From assembly GCA_963731285.1 (NCBI GenBank), contig CAVSUR010000001.1, forward strand, positions 186,001-250,000: 64,000 nt of DNA, in the 5' to 3' direction. The position numbers were made by a program, and so were the translations under genes. The stretch is from CAVSUR01 sp963731285. Its GTDB lineage: Bacteria; Actinomycetota; Actinomycetes; Streptosporangiales; Streptosporangiaceae. The notes beneath the pieces were generated by a model that saw nothing but the letters and a program-made list of their open reading frames with translations, did no database searches and was not told where the DNA came from. Below, one piece after another: positions 17,269-25,789 of the stretch (position 1 is the stretch's first letter; the number at the start of each line of letters is the position of its first letter).

Positions 17269-18867
17269 TCAGCCCAAGACGCCTGGTTCGCCGGAGCCCG
17301 ATTGCTGGGGGTCTGGCAGGCGCATCATGCGGAACGAGATGAGCAGCCCGGCCAGACCCGCGAGGACGGGTATCAGAAGCGCAACCTGAAGGGCGAGGTG
17401 CCTGGCCTGGGTGTTGATCTTGATAATCTCGTCCTGCGTCTTCCGCGGCTGGTCGGCGAGCTCCTTCTCGAGCTGGGTGTTGCTCACCACTTCGGCGTCA
17501 TGCTCCAGGACCTTGGCGACCTGCTGCTGCTCAGCCCCGGAAAGCACGGTGCTCGACTGGGCCATGCTGGTGAAGCTGAAGGACAGCGCCGCCAGCAAGA
17601 TGGCTCCGGCGAACGCCAGCCCGAACGACAGGCCGAACGACCCTCCTGCCGAGTTCACCCCGGCGGCCTCGCTGACGCGTTCCTCAGAGATCGGGGCCAG
17701 CGTGTAGTTGTTGAGCTGCGAGACCAGCAGGCCCAGCCCCGCTCCGGCGACCACCAGCGGCACAACCAGATACCAGCCTGAGGTCGCCCGGGGCACGATC
17801 GGCTCCACGGCGACCATCCCGATCGTGAACAGCGCGAATCCTGCCCGGATGAGGCTCGCCGGACGCCGCTTCCCCGCTCTTCTTCCGGCTACCAGGGCCA
17901 CCGCGAACATGCTCAGTGAGAGCGGAGCGATGGACAGGCCTGCTTGCATCGCGCTGTATTCGAGCACGATCTGCAGGTAGATCGGCAGCGCGATCATCGT
18001 GCCGCCCAGACCGATCTGCTGAAGCATCTGCCCCGAGACCCCGAACCTGAACAGTTTGGCCTTGAACAGGTTCGGGTCCAGCAGCACCGGCTTGCCCGCA
18101 CGCTTGCGCCGCACCAGCCACCACGCCAGTGCCCCGAGCGAGACCGCACCGAGCGCAAGAAGCAGGCCTACCGCTTCGCCGCCTTCTTGCCACACGAGAA
18201 TGCCCAGCACGATGCCGCCCATGCCCAGAACGGACAGGATGGCGCCCACGACGTCCACGCGCCGGGATCCGGTGTATTTCACGTCGCGGACCAGCCTGAT
18301 GCTGGAGAGCACCACGACGATGACGACGTCCTCAAGCAAAAACGCGATGCGCCACGACAGGTAAGTCGTGATGAACCCGCCGAGCAGCGGTCCGACGGCG
18401 GCGGCGATCGCGGCCGCGGCTCCGACGAGCGCGTAGGCCTGCCGTTGCGCGGCACCCTCGAAGTTGCCGTGGATGAGTGACTGCATCGACGGCAGCAGGA
18501 GCGCTGCGCCGATCCCGCCCACGATCGCCCAGAAGACTATGACCGCAGTCAGGCCCTGCGCCAGGGCCATGGCCAGGGCACCGATCCCATAACCGAGGAG
18601 ACCCAGCACGTACGCGCGCTTGCGCCCGATCAGATCGCCCACCTTGCTGCCGATCAGGATAAACGCCGCCGACACCAGCGCCTCAAGCGCGACCGCAGAC
18701 TGGACCCCGCTGACGGTCGTGTGCAGATCGTGAACGACCGATGTGATGGAGACGTTCATCACCGACGTGTCTACGACCAGGACGAACATCGCCATCGCCA
18801 GCAAGATGGCCAGCCTGCGGCCTCCCCCAGCCAGCTCAGCAGCGCTGGTTCCAGACTCACCAGTCAT
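17269..18867 (-). CDS. MFS transporter, DHA2 (14-TMS) type
   Basis: About 532 residues from the ATG at 18867 (a GTG four codons upstream is also possible). Fourteen predicted spans; the DHA2 signatures are VLVVDTSVMNVSIT in helix 1, GSKVGDLIGRKRAYVLGLLGYG between helices 2 and 3, and the motif C-like GAAAAIAAAVGPLLGGFITTYLSWR. A large extracellular loop between the last two spans (about 445-500) is typical of QacA/EmrB-like exporters. Likely a proton-driven drug or metabolite exporter. A palindrome promoter lies 165-210 bases upstream, placing it in the same regulon as the stress genes further right. Confidence 0.9.
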   Translation of the reverse strand: MTGESGTSAAELAGGGRRLAILLAMAMFVLVVDTSVMNVSITSVVHDLHTTVSGVQSAVALEALVSAAFILIGSKVGDLIGRKRAYVLGLLGYGIGALAMALAQGLTAVIVFWAIVGGIGAALLLPSMQSLIHGNFEGAAQRQAYALVGAAAAIAAAVGPLLGGFITTYLSWRIAFLLEDVVIVVVLSSIRLVRDVKYTGSRRVDVVGAILSVLGMGGIVLGILVWQEGGEAVGLLLALGAVSLGALAWWLVRRKRAGKPVLLDPNLFKAKLFRFGVSGQMLQQIGLGGTMIALPIYLQIVLEYSAMQAGLSIAPLSLSMFAVALVAGRRAGKRRPASLIRAGFALFTIGMVAVEPIVPRATSGWYLVVPLVVAGAGLGLLVSQLNNYTLAPISEERVSEAAGVNSAGGSFGLSFGLAFAGAILLAALSFSFTSMAQSSTVLSGAEQQQVAKVLEHDAEVVSNTQLEKELADQPRKTQDEIIKINTQARHLALQVALLIPVLAGLAGLLISFRMMRLPDPQQSGSGEPGVLG

Positions 18868-19031
18868 ACAGAAGCTCACCGCCCCGACGGTTATGCGCGT
18901 TCGGCTGCAGGCCAGCGGTGTGCCGCTCGCCCCATCGCGCCCAACATGACCTGATCACGACTTGGCCAGGCCGCGCCATACGACGGCGCTGCGCCAATGG
19001 AACGCACGACCTGTTCGGGACGCTTTTCCAG

Positions 19032-19077
19032 ATCCTGTTCGAGCCGTCTCGGGGTGTCCTCACCCTTCCGAGGGTGA
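19032..19077 (-). promoter_or_regulatory. Palindrome promoter for the MFS gene
   Basis: TCACCCTTCCGAGGGTGA at 19060-19077. On the minus strand CAGGAT (19037-19032) follows after 22 bases. The flank between palindrome and hexamer is nearly the same as at 30.7 and 32.4 kb, so these promoters share ancestry. Confidence 0.7.
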
Positions 19078-19169
19078 TCCCGCTCGTTCCGGCGGCTTTG
19101 CGGCCACGGCAGCGCTGCTTGCTGGGCAGGCCTCACAGCAGAATCGGGCCCCAAACCGCAGAACGATCT

Positions 19170-20660
19170 CAGAGCAGACGCAGGTCAACTGCCCGCTCAA
19201 TTGCCTCTGAGCGTGACCCCCACCCCGAGCTTCTGGTAGACCGACCGGAGATGGGTCATTACCGCGTTGCGCGAAATGGAAAGGCTGCCTGCCATCTGCA
19301 GGTAGGTGCTGGTCGGCAGGAGCTGCAGCTGGGCAGCGGTCAGCGGCTCGACAAGCACGTCACGGGACCGGGCGGTGTCCGCCTGGGTGGCACGCCCCTC
19401 GAGGCCGCAACGATCAGCTGCTCCATGAAGGGTCCGGTTGCATTCGTGTCGAATGTCCGACCAGGTAACTCGTCACCTCGGGTGCGGTCGTGACGACCGT
19501 GTTGAGGAAGCCCTCGCTGCGGGCTATTTGGAGGATACCCGCCCAGGATGCTGGCGGCCATGGGGCCGCCGCACCCGATCGCGGCGGCGGCCAGGAGTAG
19601 CTGGCGCACCAGCGCGCCGCGGCGTCAAGTCACCGGCGACGGCGCCTGCAGGTATTCCTGCGCGGCGTGGTGATCGCCAGAAGCAAGCCCAGCATCAGGT
19701 CGAGGCGGGCAGCGGGTAGCCGGCTGGCCAGCTCAATAGGGGCGCGCAGGTCGCCGAGCGACAGGCGCATAAGCGCCTCAAGCTCATCGGCCCGCGCCAG
19801 CAGCACCGACCCGGTCCCGCCAGGACGAGGCGCGCTGCTTTGACAGTCGTCAGCGCTTCGCGGAGCTGCCCGCGGGAGGCCCAGATCCCGGCACGGCCGA
19901 GCAGCGCGAGGAACTCAAAGATGGGCCGCCGCGGGCTCCGTTATCGTGAGCACTTGCTCGGCGAGTTGCTCTGCGGTGTCGAGGTCGCGCCGCTCCATGC
20001 GCGAGGCCGGCCAGGACGCGCAGGTAATCCACGGCGAAAATGCCGGCCGAACGCAGCCGCTTCGCGTCCGCTCGGCGGCGGCCTCGGCGAGGCGGGCCGC
20101 CTCGCACCACGCCAGCGCAGCGGAGGCTCGACTCGGCCGGCCAGCACCAGCTGGGCGGCCTCGGCAGGCCAGCGCTAGACAAGATCGGTCATGTTCCTGG
20201 CGACCGCTGCCGCCGCGGCATGGAAGTCGTCCACGATGACCGCCGACCCAGCGGGCAGCTTCGCGGCATCGTTCGCGATGGAACGCGGTGACGTCGGCCG
20301 ACATAACGCCATCCATCGCCAGCAGGTTGGCGGCATCGGCGCCAAACCCCGGCGCCACAGCCCTGGGGCCTCGATGAAGCCGGTCCAGAAGCGGACCGGG
20401 TCAGCGTCAGCCTCATCGCATGACAGCCGTGAAGTCACGCCAGGCGGCCTGGCCGCTGCCCAGCTCGACAGCAGCACACTCTTACCTGCGCCGGCCGACC
20501 CCACAACCATTGTCAAGCGCTGGCCAGCCCCTGCCGTCAGCCGGTCATGCAGCACGAACCTTGTGACCAGCGTGGTCGGCAGTGTTATGCGCCGGAACTT
20601 CGCCATGGCCAATCGTGCGCCTAGCGAGGCGCCGCGCCCAGTCGTCGCGCCGTCTGCCAC
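19170..20660 (-). pseudogene. Decayed copy of the LAL (MalT-like LuxR) regulator
   Basis: A degraded second copy of the regulator at 32.5-35.1 kb. From the GTG at 20660 the N-terminus is still readable (LAMAKFRRITLPTTLVTRFVLHDR, P-loop VVGSAGAGKSVLLSSWAAAR, Walker B SAVIVDDFHA) but stops at a TAG near 20175. Downstream pieces appear in changing frames, and the HTH end reads YLQMAGSLSISRNAVMTHLRSVYQKLG before frameshifting. Total length is about 1.1 kb less than the intact copy, so large deletions have occurred. It cannot make a working regulator; the ATP-binding domain alone might still be translated. Confidence 0.85.
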
Positions 20661-20763
20661 GATACCTCTCCCGCAGTTCCCCGCCCATAGGCGGTAGCCA
20701 CGGCGGGTCTGTTTGCTGATTGTAGGGTGAAGCACGATCGCGGGCCAGCTGCCCGGTCCCGGG

Positions 20764-20809
20764 TCACCCTCGGATGGGTGATGACGCAGACTCACCCCTC
20801 AGGCACGCT
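20764..20809 (+). promoter_or_regulatory. Palindrome promoter in front of decayed genes
   Basis: TCACCCTCGGATGGGTGA at 20764-20781, then 22 bases, then CACGCT (20804-20809). It matches the promoter of the 72-residue protein at 35.25 kb base for base in layout, but the gene behind it is broken. The minus side (towards the decayed regulator) has no matching hexamer. Confidence 0.6.
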
Positions 20810-20839
20810 GAACCAGCAGACCGCGAGGCGTCATTTGGT

Positions 20840-21060
20840 GTGACCACATGCGTATGAGATCACTTTCACTGGCCAGGCGGCGCCACGCTGCGCGCGGAAT
20901 TCGACGACTGCGAGCTCACCACAGGCCCGGGCACGACAACCCTCCGCGCCGAGCTGCCAGATCAAGCAGCCCTCTGCGGGCTCGTACTCCGGATCACCGG
21001 CCTTGGGCTTGAAGTGCTTTCATATGCATCTCGTGGCGCCCCCACCCGAGCAATGACTGA
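20840..21060 (+). pseudogene. Decayed copy of the 72-residue protein gene
   Basis: The DNA is clearly similar to 35339-35557 (YEITFTGQA, then LRAEFDDCE, then a stretch equivalent to LGLEV and MHLVA), but an indel after TGQA shifts the frame and the first codons contain a TGA. Present at the same place relative to a LAL regulator copy and palindrome as the intact gene, which shows that the whole unit was duplicated. Confidence 0.75.
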
Positions 21061-21358
21061 TCTCGTGCAGATCAGGGCGCTTGAGCCGTCTGCCTGCTGG
21101 CCTTCCCGCGATCGAGGGCTGCTGGCGGCGTGGGGTGGATGGGCCGCCGCCCGTCAGCTCGGGAATCGTCTGCCCGATCAGCTGCCCGGCCTGTTCTTCG
21201 ACATCGGCGCACGGTGGCTGCAGATCGGCGGCCAGCCGCTGGCCGAGGACGACGAGCTCACCCTCGACGGCGGTAAGGGAAACGTGGACCCGGGCTCGCT
21301 CAAGCTGGCCGAAGAGCGCCCAGGCGAACTGATCGACCGGGCGCGCGGCTGGCAGCAC
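21020..21358 (-). CDS. Hypothetical ORF, faintly like a ribosome-hibernation (S30AE) domain
   Basis: A 112-codon minus-strand frame filling the space between the decayed 72-residue gene and the CYTH-like gene. The segment ERARVHVSLTAVEGELVVLG followed by ADLQPPCADVEEQAGQLI has the length and hydrophobic rhythm of the S30AE/HPF domain, but the conserved basic residues are not convincing. No good ribosome binding site. It may be a remnant or chance; listed because it is the only open frame of even composition in this gap. Confidence 0.25.
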   Translation of the reverse strand: MLPAARPVDQFAWALFGQLERARVHVSLTAVEGELVVLGQRLAADLQPPCADVEEQAGQLIGQTIPELTGGGPSTPRRQQPSIAGRPAGRRLKRPDLHEISHCSGGGATRCI

Positions 21359-21383
21359 CCGGGAAGGTCAGGAGCAGGTGACG

Positions 21384-22043
21384 ATGACTGCTGCACTGCC
21401 TGAGCGCCCGGTCACCGAAGGAATCCGCAGCCTTGAGGTGCGCTGGATCTTCCCGGGCCATCTGGATAACGCGGTGGCCGGATGGTTCGGGCGCTTCCCG
21501 GCTCGGATGGAGTCACGCGAGGACACCTATCTCCTTGATCCGCATTTGCCCGGGCTGTCCGTGAAGGTCCGCGGGGGCGCGGCACTTGATGTGAAGGTGT
21601 ACCGCGGCAGCCCGGGAATCCTCGAGGTGGCGGGATGCGCCCGTGGTCGCATGGAGTCCTGGCAGAAGTGGTCCTTTCCCTGTGACCCCCGCAGGCAGGA
21701 CAGCGCTAACCAGGCCGGTTGGAGGCCGGTACGCAAGGAGCGGCGAATCAGCCGGTTCTCACTGGCCAGCGGACGGATGTTGGCACGCGCCCCCGGGCTG
21801 GGCAAGGAGCTGCGGTGCGAGGTGGAACTCGCCGAGATCCGCATGCGCGGCGAGGCCTGGTGGTCCCTTGGGTTCGAAGCGACCGGCCCCGCCGGCCAGC
21901 TCCGGGGCGAACTCACGGCCACCGCCGCGCTCGTGTTCGCCGAGACCCTGCCGGGCGGGGTGGAACCCGGCACGGATGACTCCAGGTCCTATGCGGAGTG
22001 GCTCTGCCAGTGGCCGGATGCCGAGAATGACGCCGGCGCCTGA
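21384..22043 (+). CDS. Uncharacterised protein, possible CYTH-like fold
   Basis: 219 residues from the ATG at 21384, nine bases after AGGAG (a GTG at 21378 is too close to the site). The opening SLEVRWIFPGHLDNAVAGWFGRFP, the central GLSVKVRGGAALDVKVYRGS and the later RFSLASGRM and CEVELAEIRMRGEAWWSLGFEATG give alternating charged strands (E-x-R-W, K-V-R-G, D-V-K-V) like the triphosphate-tunnel CYTH enzymes. The E-x-E-x-K motif itself is not complete, so I would not claim phosphatase or cyclase activity. A decayed copy lies at 39.0-39.5 kb, after the intact SulP gene. PPK2 is in the same cluster. Confidence 0.65.
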   Translation: MTAALPERPVTEGIRSLEVRWIFPGHLDNAVAGWFGRFPARMESREDTYLLDPHLPGLSVKVRGGAALDVKVYRGSPGILEVAGCARGRMESWQKWSFPCDPRRQDSANQAGWRPVRKERRISRFSLASGRMLARAPGLGKELRCEVELAEIRMRGEAWWSLGFEATGPAGQLRGELTATAALVFAETLPGGVEPGTDDSRSYAEWLCQWPDAENDAGA

Positions 22044-22565
22044 TTCTCAAGCCCTTTGTTAGACGGCGATGGAGGAGCTGCCAGATTGCTCCTGGTAGAG
22101 CGGTCGTCGCAGAGGATGCCCAGTGAACATTCACGTAAGCACCGGGCTAGGGCGAGGACGGCCTGGCGGTGGCACCTGCCTCGGCGCGATTACGGATTGG
22201 CGCGTTCTGGCCACGTACGACCCGCGCACAGGACAGATGTGCATGCTCGCGGCCGTGAGCCGGCTCGCCGAGAATCTAATACATCCAGCGAATTGCTGTC
22301 CGTGGCTCGTATTGCCGCGTCATCATGTGGCACATTGAAGTTCCTGGCAAACCCGGCCGCAGAGGAAGCGGCTGAGCCCTCGCCTCCGCCGCAATCCACC
22401 GGCCCGGTGGGATCTCTACGGGCGCACTGAACGCGAAAGGTGCCAGCGGGTGGCGACTGCTGGCGCGTGAGCACACCATCCGGTGTGGGTGATGCGCGAC
22501 ATCCGTTCTGCCGATGATCGTTGAGGTGCCCGGCGATCGGCAGCCAAGAGCCTCGAGGCATCCAT
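22044..22565. other. Intergenic region before dedA with a weak palindrome
   Basis: No coding frame I trust. At 22472-22492 the sequence ACACC-ATCC-GGTGTGGGTGA resembles the regulon palindrome: its right half GGGTGA is exact, while the left half is shifted. The -10-like GATGAT (22513-22518) is 20 bases downstream rather than 22-23. It could be a weak site for dedA. Confidence 0.35.
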
Positions 22566-23189
22566 ATGCACGTCATCGCAGCGCCCTCATCGGCGGCCCA
22601 GTACGGCGTATGGGCCTACCTGGCCGTCTTCGCATTCATGGCGGCGTCGTTCGCCGGTATACCAGCCATAGGGACGGCGGTCGTGGGCTGGGCCGCTGTG
22701 CTGGCTAGCCAGGGAAAGCTCAGCATCTACGTAGTGCTGATCGTGGCAGCGCTGGGAGCCGAGGCCGGCGGCCTGGCCGGTTACAGCATCGGCGACCGGT
22801 GGGTCCGCAAGCTCCTGGACCGTCCTGGACCCAAGCAGGAACGGCGGCATAGAGCCATCGTCAGGGCGGAGGCGATCTACGCGAAATGGGGACGTCTTGC
22901 CGTCTTCTTCACCTCGGCCATAATCTCCGGACTTCTCCGGATGAAGTACTCCCAGTTCGTGGTCTGGAACTTCGTCGCCGGTGCCGTGTACGTGCTGTCG
23001 GTCGGACTCGCCGCCTACGGCGCCGGCAAGGTCGCGGCCGACGAGCAGGACGGGGGAAGCCTGGGCGCACTGGTAGCCGGGCTGGCGATCGCGGCCGGGT
23101 GCGCCACGCTCGCGGTAAGGTATTTCCGCCGCCGCAAGGCCCGCAGACTGCTGGCAGGCACCGCCGAGACCAGCGGGGAATCGCGCTAA
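22566..23189 (+). CDS. DedA-family membrane protein (VTT domain)
   Basis: 207 residues from the ATG at 22566 (GAGGC seven bases upstream). Spans at about 15-35, 45-70, 130-150 and 165-182 surround the conserved core: PAIGTAVVGWAAVLASQGKLS, GAEAGGLAGYSIGDRWVRKLLDR, KWGRLAVFFTSAIISGLLRMKYSQF and VVWNFVAGAVYVLSVGLAAYGAG. DedA/VTT proteins flip polyprenyl phosphate or phospholipids and support envelope and proton-motive-force homeostasis. Placed between the CYTH-like gene and a SulP relic, inside the palindrome cluster, it fits an envelope-stress function. Confidence 0.85.
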   Translation: MHVIAAPSSAAQYGVWAYLAVFAFMAASFAGIPAIGTAVVGWAAVLASQGKLSIYVVLIVAALGAEAGGLAGYSIGDRWVRKLLDRPGPKQERRHRAIVRAEAIYAKWGRLAVFFTSAIISGLLRMKYSQFVVWNFVAGAVYVLSVGLAAYGAGKVAADEQDGGSLGALVAGLAIAAGCATLAVRYFRRRKARRLLAGTAETSGESR

Positions 23190-24200
23190 CAGCCCGTCCT
23201 CACTCCCCTCCGGAACCTCTGCTCCGGCAGCCGGCCAGAAGCGTGAGCAGGACTATCACGCCAGAGGTGAGTGACGCCAGGCCGGTGCGCGCGCCGGTAT
23301 GGTCGTTCAGTGAGCTCGCGGACGGACTCGCCGAGACCGGCATTCCCTGGAACAGGCCGGCGCCGACGTTCGCCATGCCTGGGCCGCCGATTCCTGGTTG
23401 ATGTCGATGCGAAGCGTGCCTGGCTGTGAACCGAACGTCCTGGCGTCATCTGCGGCCTGCGAAAAACCGATGAGGACGAGCACCACCGCCGCGAGGGCAA
23501 TCGTGCTCGCGTGATCCCGCAGTAGCGAGACGTCGGGGATCTGCCGGGATGGCAGCCCTCTGGGCACCTCGCCGACCAGGTCCACGCCGTGAGCGCCGAG
23601 ATCGAACAGCCAGGACGCCACCAGGCCGCCGACAACCGGGACAAGGGCACCAGGGATGCGCGGTGCGATCACCCGCGCCGAACAAGAAGCCGGTGACCAC
23701 GGCCCGCGACAGGAACTGCGCGATCCACCCCATCTTGAGCACCGCGAGGAGAAGGAACAGCACCCCGGAAACAAGCGTGATCACCGCGACCAGGGACGCC
23801 ACGTCCTGGACTCCCCTGCCCGGCCACCGCGACAGCGCTCGCGGCCACGGCCGCCAGCCCCGAGCTGGGCCCGGTCGAGATCTGCCGGCTCGTCCCGAAG
23901 ACCGCATAAAGGATCGCGTCGGCCGCTGCCGCGTACAGGCCGTTCTGCAGCGGGATCCCCCCGATCCCGGCGTAGCCGAGGTTCTTCGGAACGATCAAGC
24001 AGCGACAGCGAACCCCGGCGATGAGATCACCCCTGAGCCAGCGACGCTCATAGCCGCGGATGCACCCGGCCATCACACAAAGCGCCACCGGTCCCGCGCC
24101 GCAGCTGACCCGTGCCCCTGTCACCGGTCCGCCTCTCGGGAGACCCGAACCTGGGTGCGCCTCCGGGGCCGGAGCCGGCGACGACGCGGGGCTCATGTGG
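23190..24200 (-). pseudogene. Decayed SulP anion transporter
   Basis: Minus-strand frames carry consecutive SulP pieces: LRGDLIAGV, IVPKNLGYAGIGGIPLQNGL, YAVFGTSRQISTGPSS, ASLVAVITLVSGVLFLLLAV, MGWIAQFLSRAVVTGFLFGA, VPVVGGLVASWLFDLGA, then IPDVSLLRDHASTIALAAVV, ALVLIGFSQAADDARTF-type sequence, and finally TGARTGLASLTSGVIVLLTL. At least three frameshifts interrupt it, and the second membrane half and the STAS domain are missing. An intact relative is at 37.1 kb. Related to that gene only at protein-family level as far as I can see, so it may not be its direct duplicate. Confidence 0.8.
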
Positions 24201-24201
24201 G

Positions 24202-24702
24202 TTACTGCGCGGCCGTCTCGCCGCCGTGCAGGGCTTCCTGGAGTTCCTTCTCGTCTTGCTTGGACAGGGAGGTCTTCAGCACGGTGCCGCCGTACCTGCT
24301 CATTGCGTCGACGGCCTTGTCCGGGGTCACCTTCTCCAGCATCAGGAACAGCGCCGACGTGCCCGGTTTGAGCATGTCGCGCACCTGGGCCTGGAACTGC
24401 TTGTCGATGCTGGTCTTGGCTACCTTGCCCATGAGGGCGCCCAGCCCGGCGCCGATGGCCATGCCGAAGACCGGGATGAAGAACAGCAGGCCGAACAGGA
24501 ACCCCCAGAACATGCCCCAGGTCGCCCCGGCGCCGACCGCGTGATGGGTGGTGTGGACGTGGTATCCGCCCTCTTTGTCCCGCACGATCACCGCGATCGC
24601 GTCGGGCTGGATGATCAGGTCCTGGGCCAGCCGGCGCGCCTCTTCGGCGGCGGCATCCCCGGTCGTCTCATCCGGGTATCCGATGGCGATCAGATCAGCC
24701 AT
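24202..24702 (-). CDS. DUF1269-family membrane protein
   Basis: 166 residues from the ATG at 24702 with AGGAG eight bases upstream. Pattern of the family: MADLIAIGYPDETTGDAAAEE start, the DAIAVIVRDKEGGYHVHTTH strand pair, a glycine-rich hydrophobic hairpin (about residues 65-95, GMFWGFLFGLLFFIPVFGMA and GAGLGALMG), then LKPGTSALFLMLEKVTPDKAVDAM and TVLKTSLSKQDEKELQEAL. Widely found beside low-oxygen and acid stress genes, anchored in the membrane; biochemical role unknown. It diverges from ppk2 and shares one palindrome with it (24767-24784). Confidence 0.9.
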   Translation of the reverse strand: MADLIAIGYPDETTGDAAAEEARRLAQDLIIQPDAIAVIVRDKEGGYHVHTTHHAVGAGATWGMFWGFLFGLLFFIPVFGMAIGAGLGALMGKVAKTSIDKQFQAQVRDMLKPGTSALFLMLEKVTPDKAVDAMSRYGGTVLKTSLSKQDEKELQEALHGGETAAQ

Positions 24703-24737
24703 GGCCTTCTCCTTTCTCAGGGGCGTCGTCGGTGTTA

Positions 24738-24812
24738 ATCCTGCCATCGGCGCGCTACCGAATACCTCACCCTCCCGAGGGTGAGTTCGTGCCGGCGCTA
24801 TCGGGCAAGGAT
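24738..24812. promoter_or_regulatory. Shared bidirectional palindrome promoter (DUF1269 / ppk2)
   Basis: TCACCCTCCCGAGGGTGA at 24767-24784, the most symmetric copy. Towards DUF1269 (minus) CAGGAT at 24743-24738 lies 23 bases away. Towards ppk2 (plus) AAGGAT at 24807-24812 lies 22 bases away. One activator site could therefore serve both genes. Confidence 0.75.
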
Positions 24813-24872
24813 CAGGCAGAAGCGGTTTAGCGGCCATGGCAAGTGCCTGGCGAGCCTGGGACGGGAGGCGAT

Positions 24873-25733
24873 ATGTCCGGGAAGAAGAGGGCCAAGCAGC
24901 GTGACTCGGAGATCCAAGCGCCGGCCGCTACGGTGCAGGAGGCCGAAGCGGGGCCGCCCCAGAAGATGAAGCGCAAGGAGTACGAGCGGGAGATGAGGCT
25001 CCTGCATGGCGAGCTGGTCGCCTTGCAGGAGTGGGTCAAGGCGTCCGGAGCCAGGATCTGCATCGTGTTCGAGGGCCGGGACACTGCCGGGAAGGGAGGC
25101 ACGATCAAGCGGATCACCGAGCGGGTGAGCCCGCGCGTGTTCCGGGTCGTGGCCCTGCCCGCCCCGACCGAGCGCGAGATGTCGCAGATGTACATCCAGC
25201 GGTACCTCCCGCACTTCCCGGCCGCCGGCGAGGTCGTGATCTTCGACCGCAGCTGGTACAACCGGGCGGGCGTCGAGCGGGTGATGGGCTTCTGCGAGCC
25301 TGAGGACACCGAGCGATTCCTGGACCTGACACCCGGCGTGGAGAAGGCCATGGCCGATTCGGGGATCTTGCTGCTGAAGTACTGGCTCGAGGTGGGCGCC
25401 GGCGAGCAGACCCGGCGCCTCAAGAGCCGCATCAACGACCCGCGGAAGATCTGGAAGCTGTCCGAGATGGACCTGAAGTCCTACAGCCGCTGGTACGACT
25501 ACTCTGCAGCCCGGGACGCGATGTTCGCCGCGACTGACACCGCATGGGCGCCCTGGTACATCGCGCACACCGATAACAAGAGGCGCGGCCGGCTCAACAT
25601 CATCAGCCACCTGCTCAGCCAGGTCCCCTACCAGCCGCTTCCCCACCGCGACATCACGCTGCCCCAGCAGCAGCGAGCCCGCGGCTATGTGCAGCCGAAC
25701 CTGCCATTGCGGTACATCCCGACGCCGTTCTAG
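24873..25733 (+). CDS. ppk2: Polyphosphate kinase 2
   Basis: 286 residues from the ATG at 24873, preceded by GGGAGG; the GTG at 24843 is upstream of that site. PPK2 transfers phosphate between polyphosphate and nucleotides, normally making GTP/ATP from polyP. Visible motifs: Walker A in FEGRDTAGKGGTIKRI (about 66-81), the MSQMYIQRYLPHFPAAGEVVIFDRSWYNRAG stretch (split around residues 105-128) with Walker B FDRSWYNRAGVE, and the lid region KSRINDPRKIWKLSEMDLKSYSRWYDYSAARD. Length and motif spacing fit class I PPK2 enzymes. Controlled by the palindrome shared with DUF1269; fits an energy-stress regulon. Confidence 0.95.
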   Translation: MSGKKRAKQRDSEIQAPAATVQEAEAGPPQKMKRKEYEREMRLLHGELVALQEWVKASGARICIVFEGRDTAGKGGTIKRITERVSPRVFRVVALPAPTEREMSQMYIQRYLPHFPAAGEVVIFDRSWYNRAGVERVMGFCEPEDTERFLDLTPGVEKAMADSGILLLKYWLEVGAGEQTRRLKSRINDPRKIWKLSEMDLKSYSRWYDYSAARDAMFAATDTAWAPWYIAHTDNKRRGRLNIISHLLSQVPYQPLPHRDITLPQQQRARGYVQPNLPLRYIPTPF

Positions 25734-25771
25734 ACAGCCAAGCGAGGCAATGTCCGGCGCCACCGGATTCC

Positions 25772-25789
25772 TCACCTCCCCGTGGATGA
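25772..25789. promoter_or_regulatory. Degenerate palindrome at the antiporter gene end
   Basis: TCACCTCCCCGTGGATGA differs from the best copy in four places, but the following bases (GAGCTCGTGCCGGCG) repeat those after the ppk2 palindrome. It looks like a duplicated promoter end. No -10-like hexamer at the usual distance on either side, and no gene start follows, so probably inactive. Confidence 0.35.

Noticed and set aside
22472..22492. Palindrome-like site before dedA as a full regulon member
   Set aside because: Left half is out of register and the -10-like hexamer is at 20 bases; kept only as a weak site within the gap entry.
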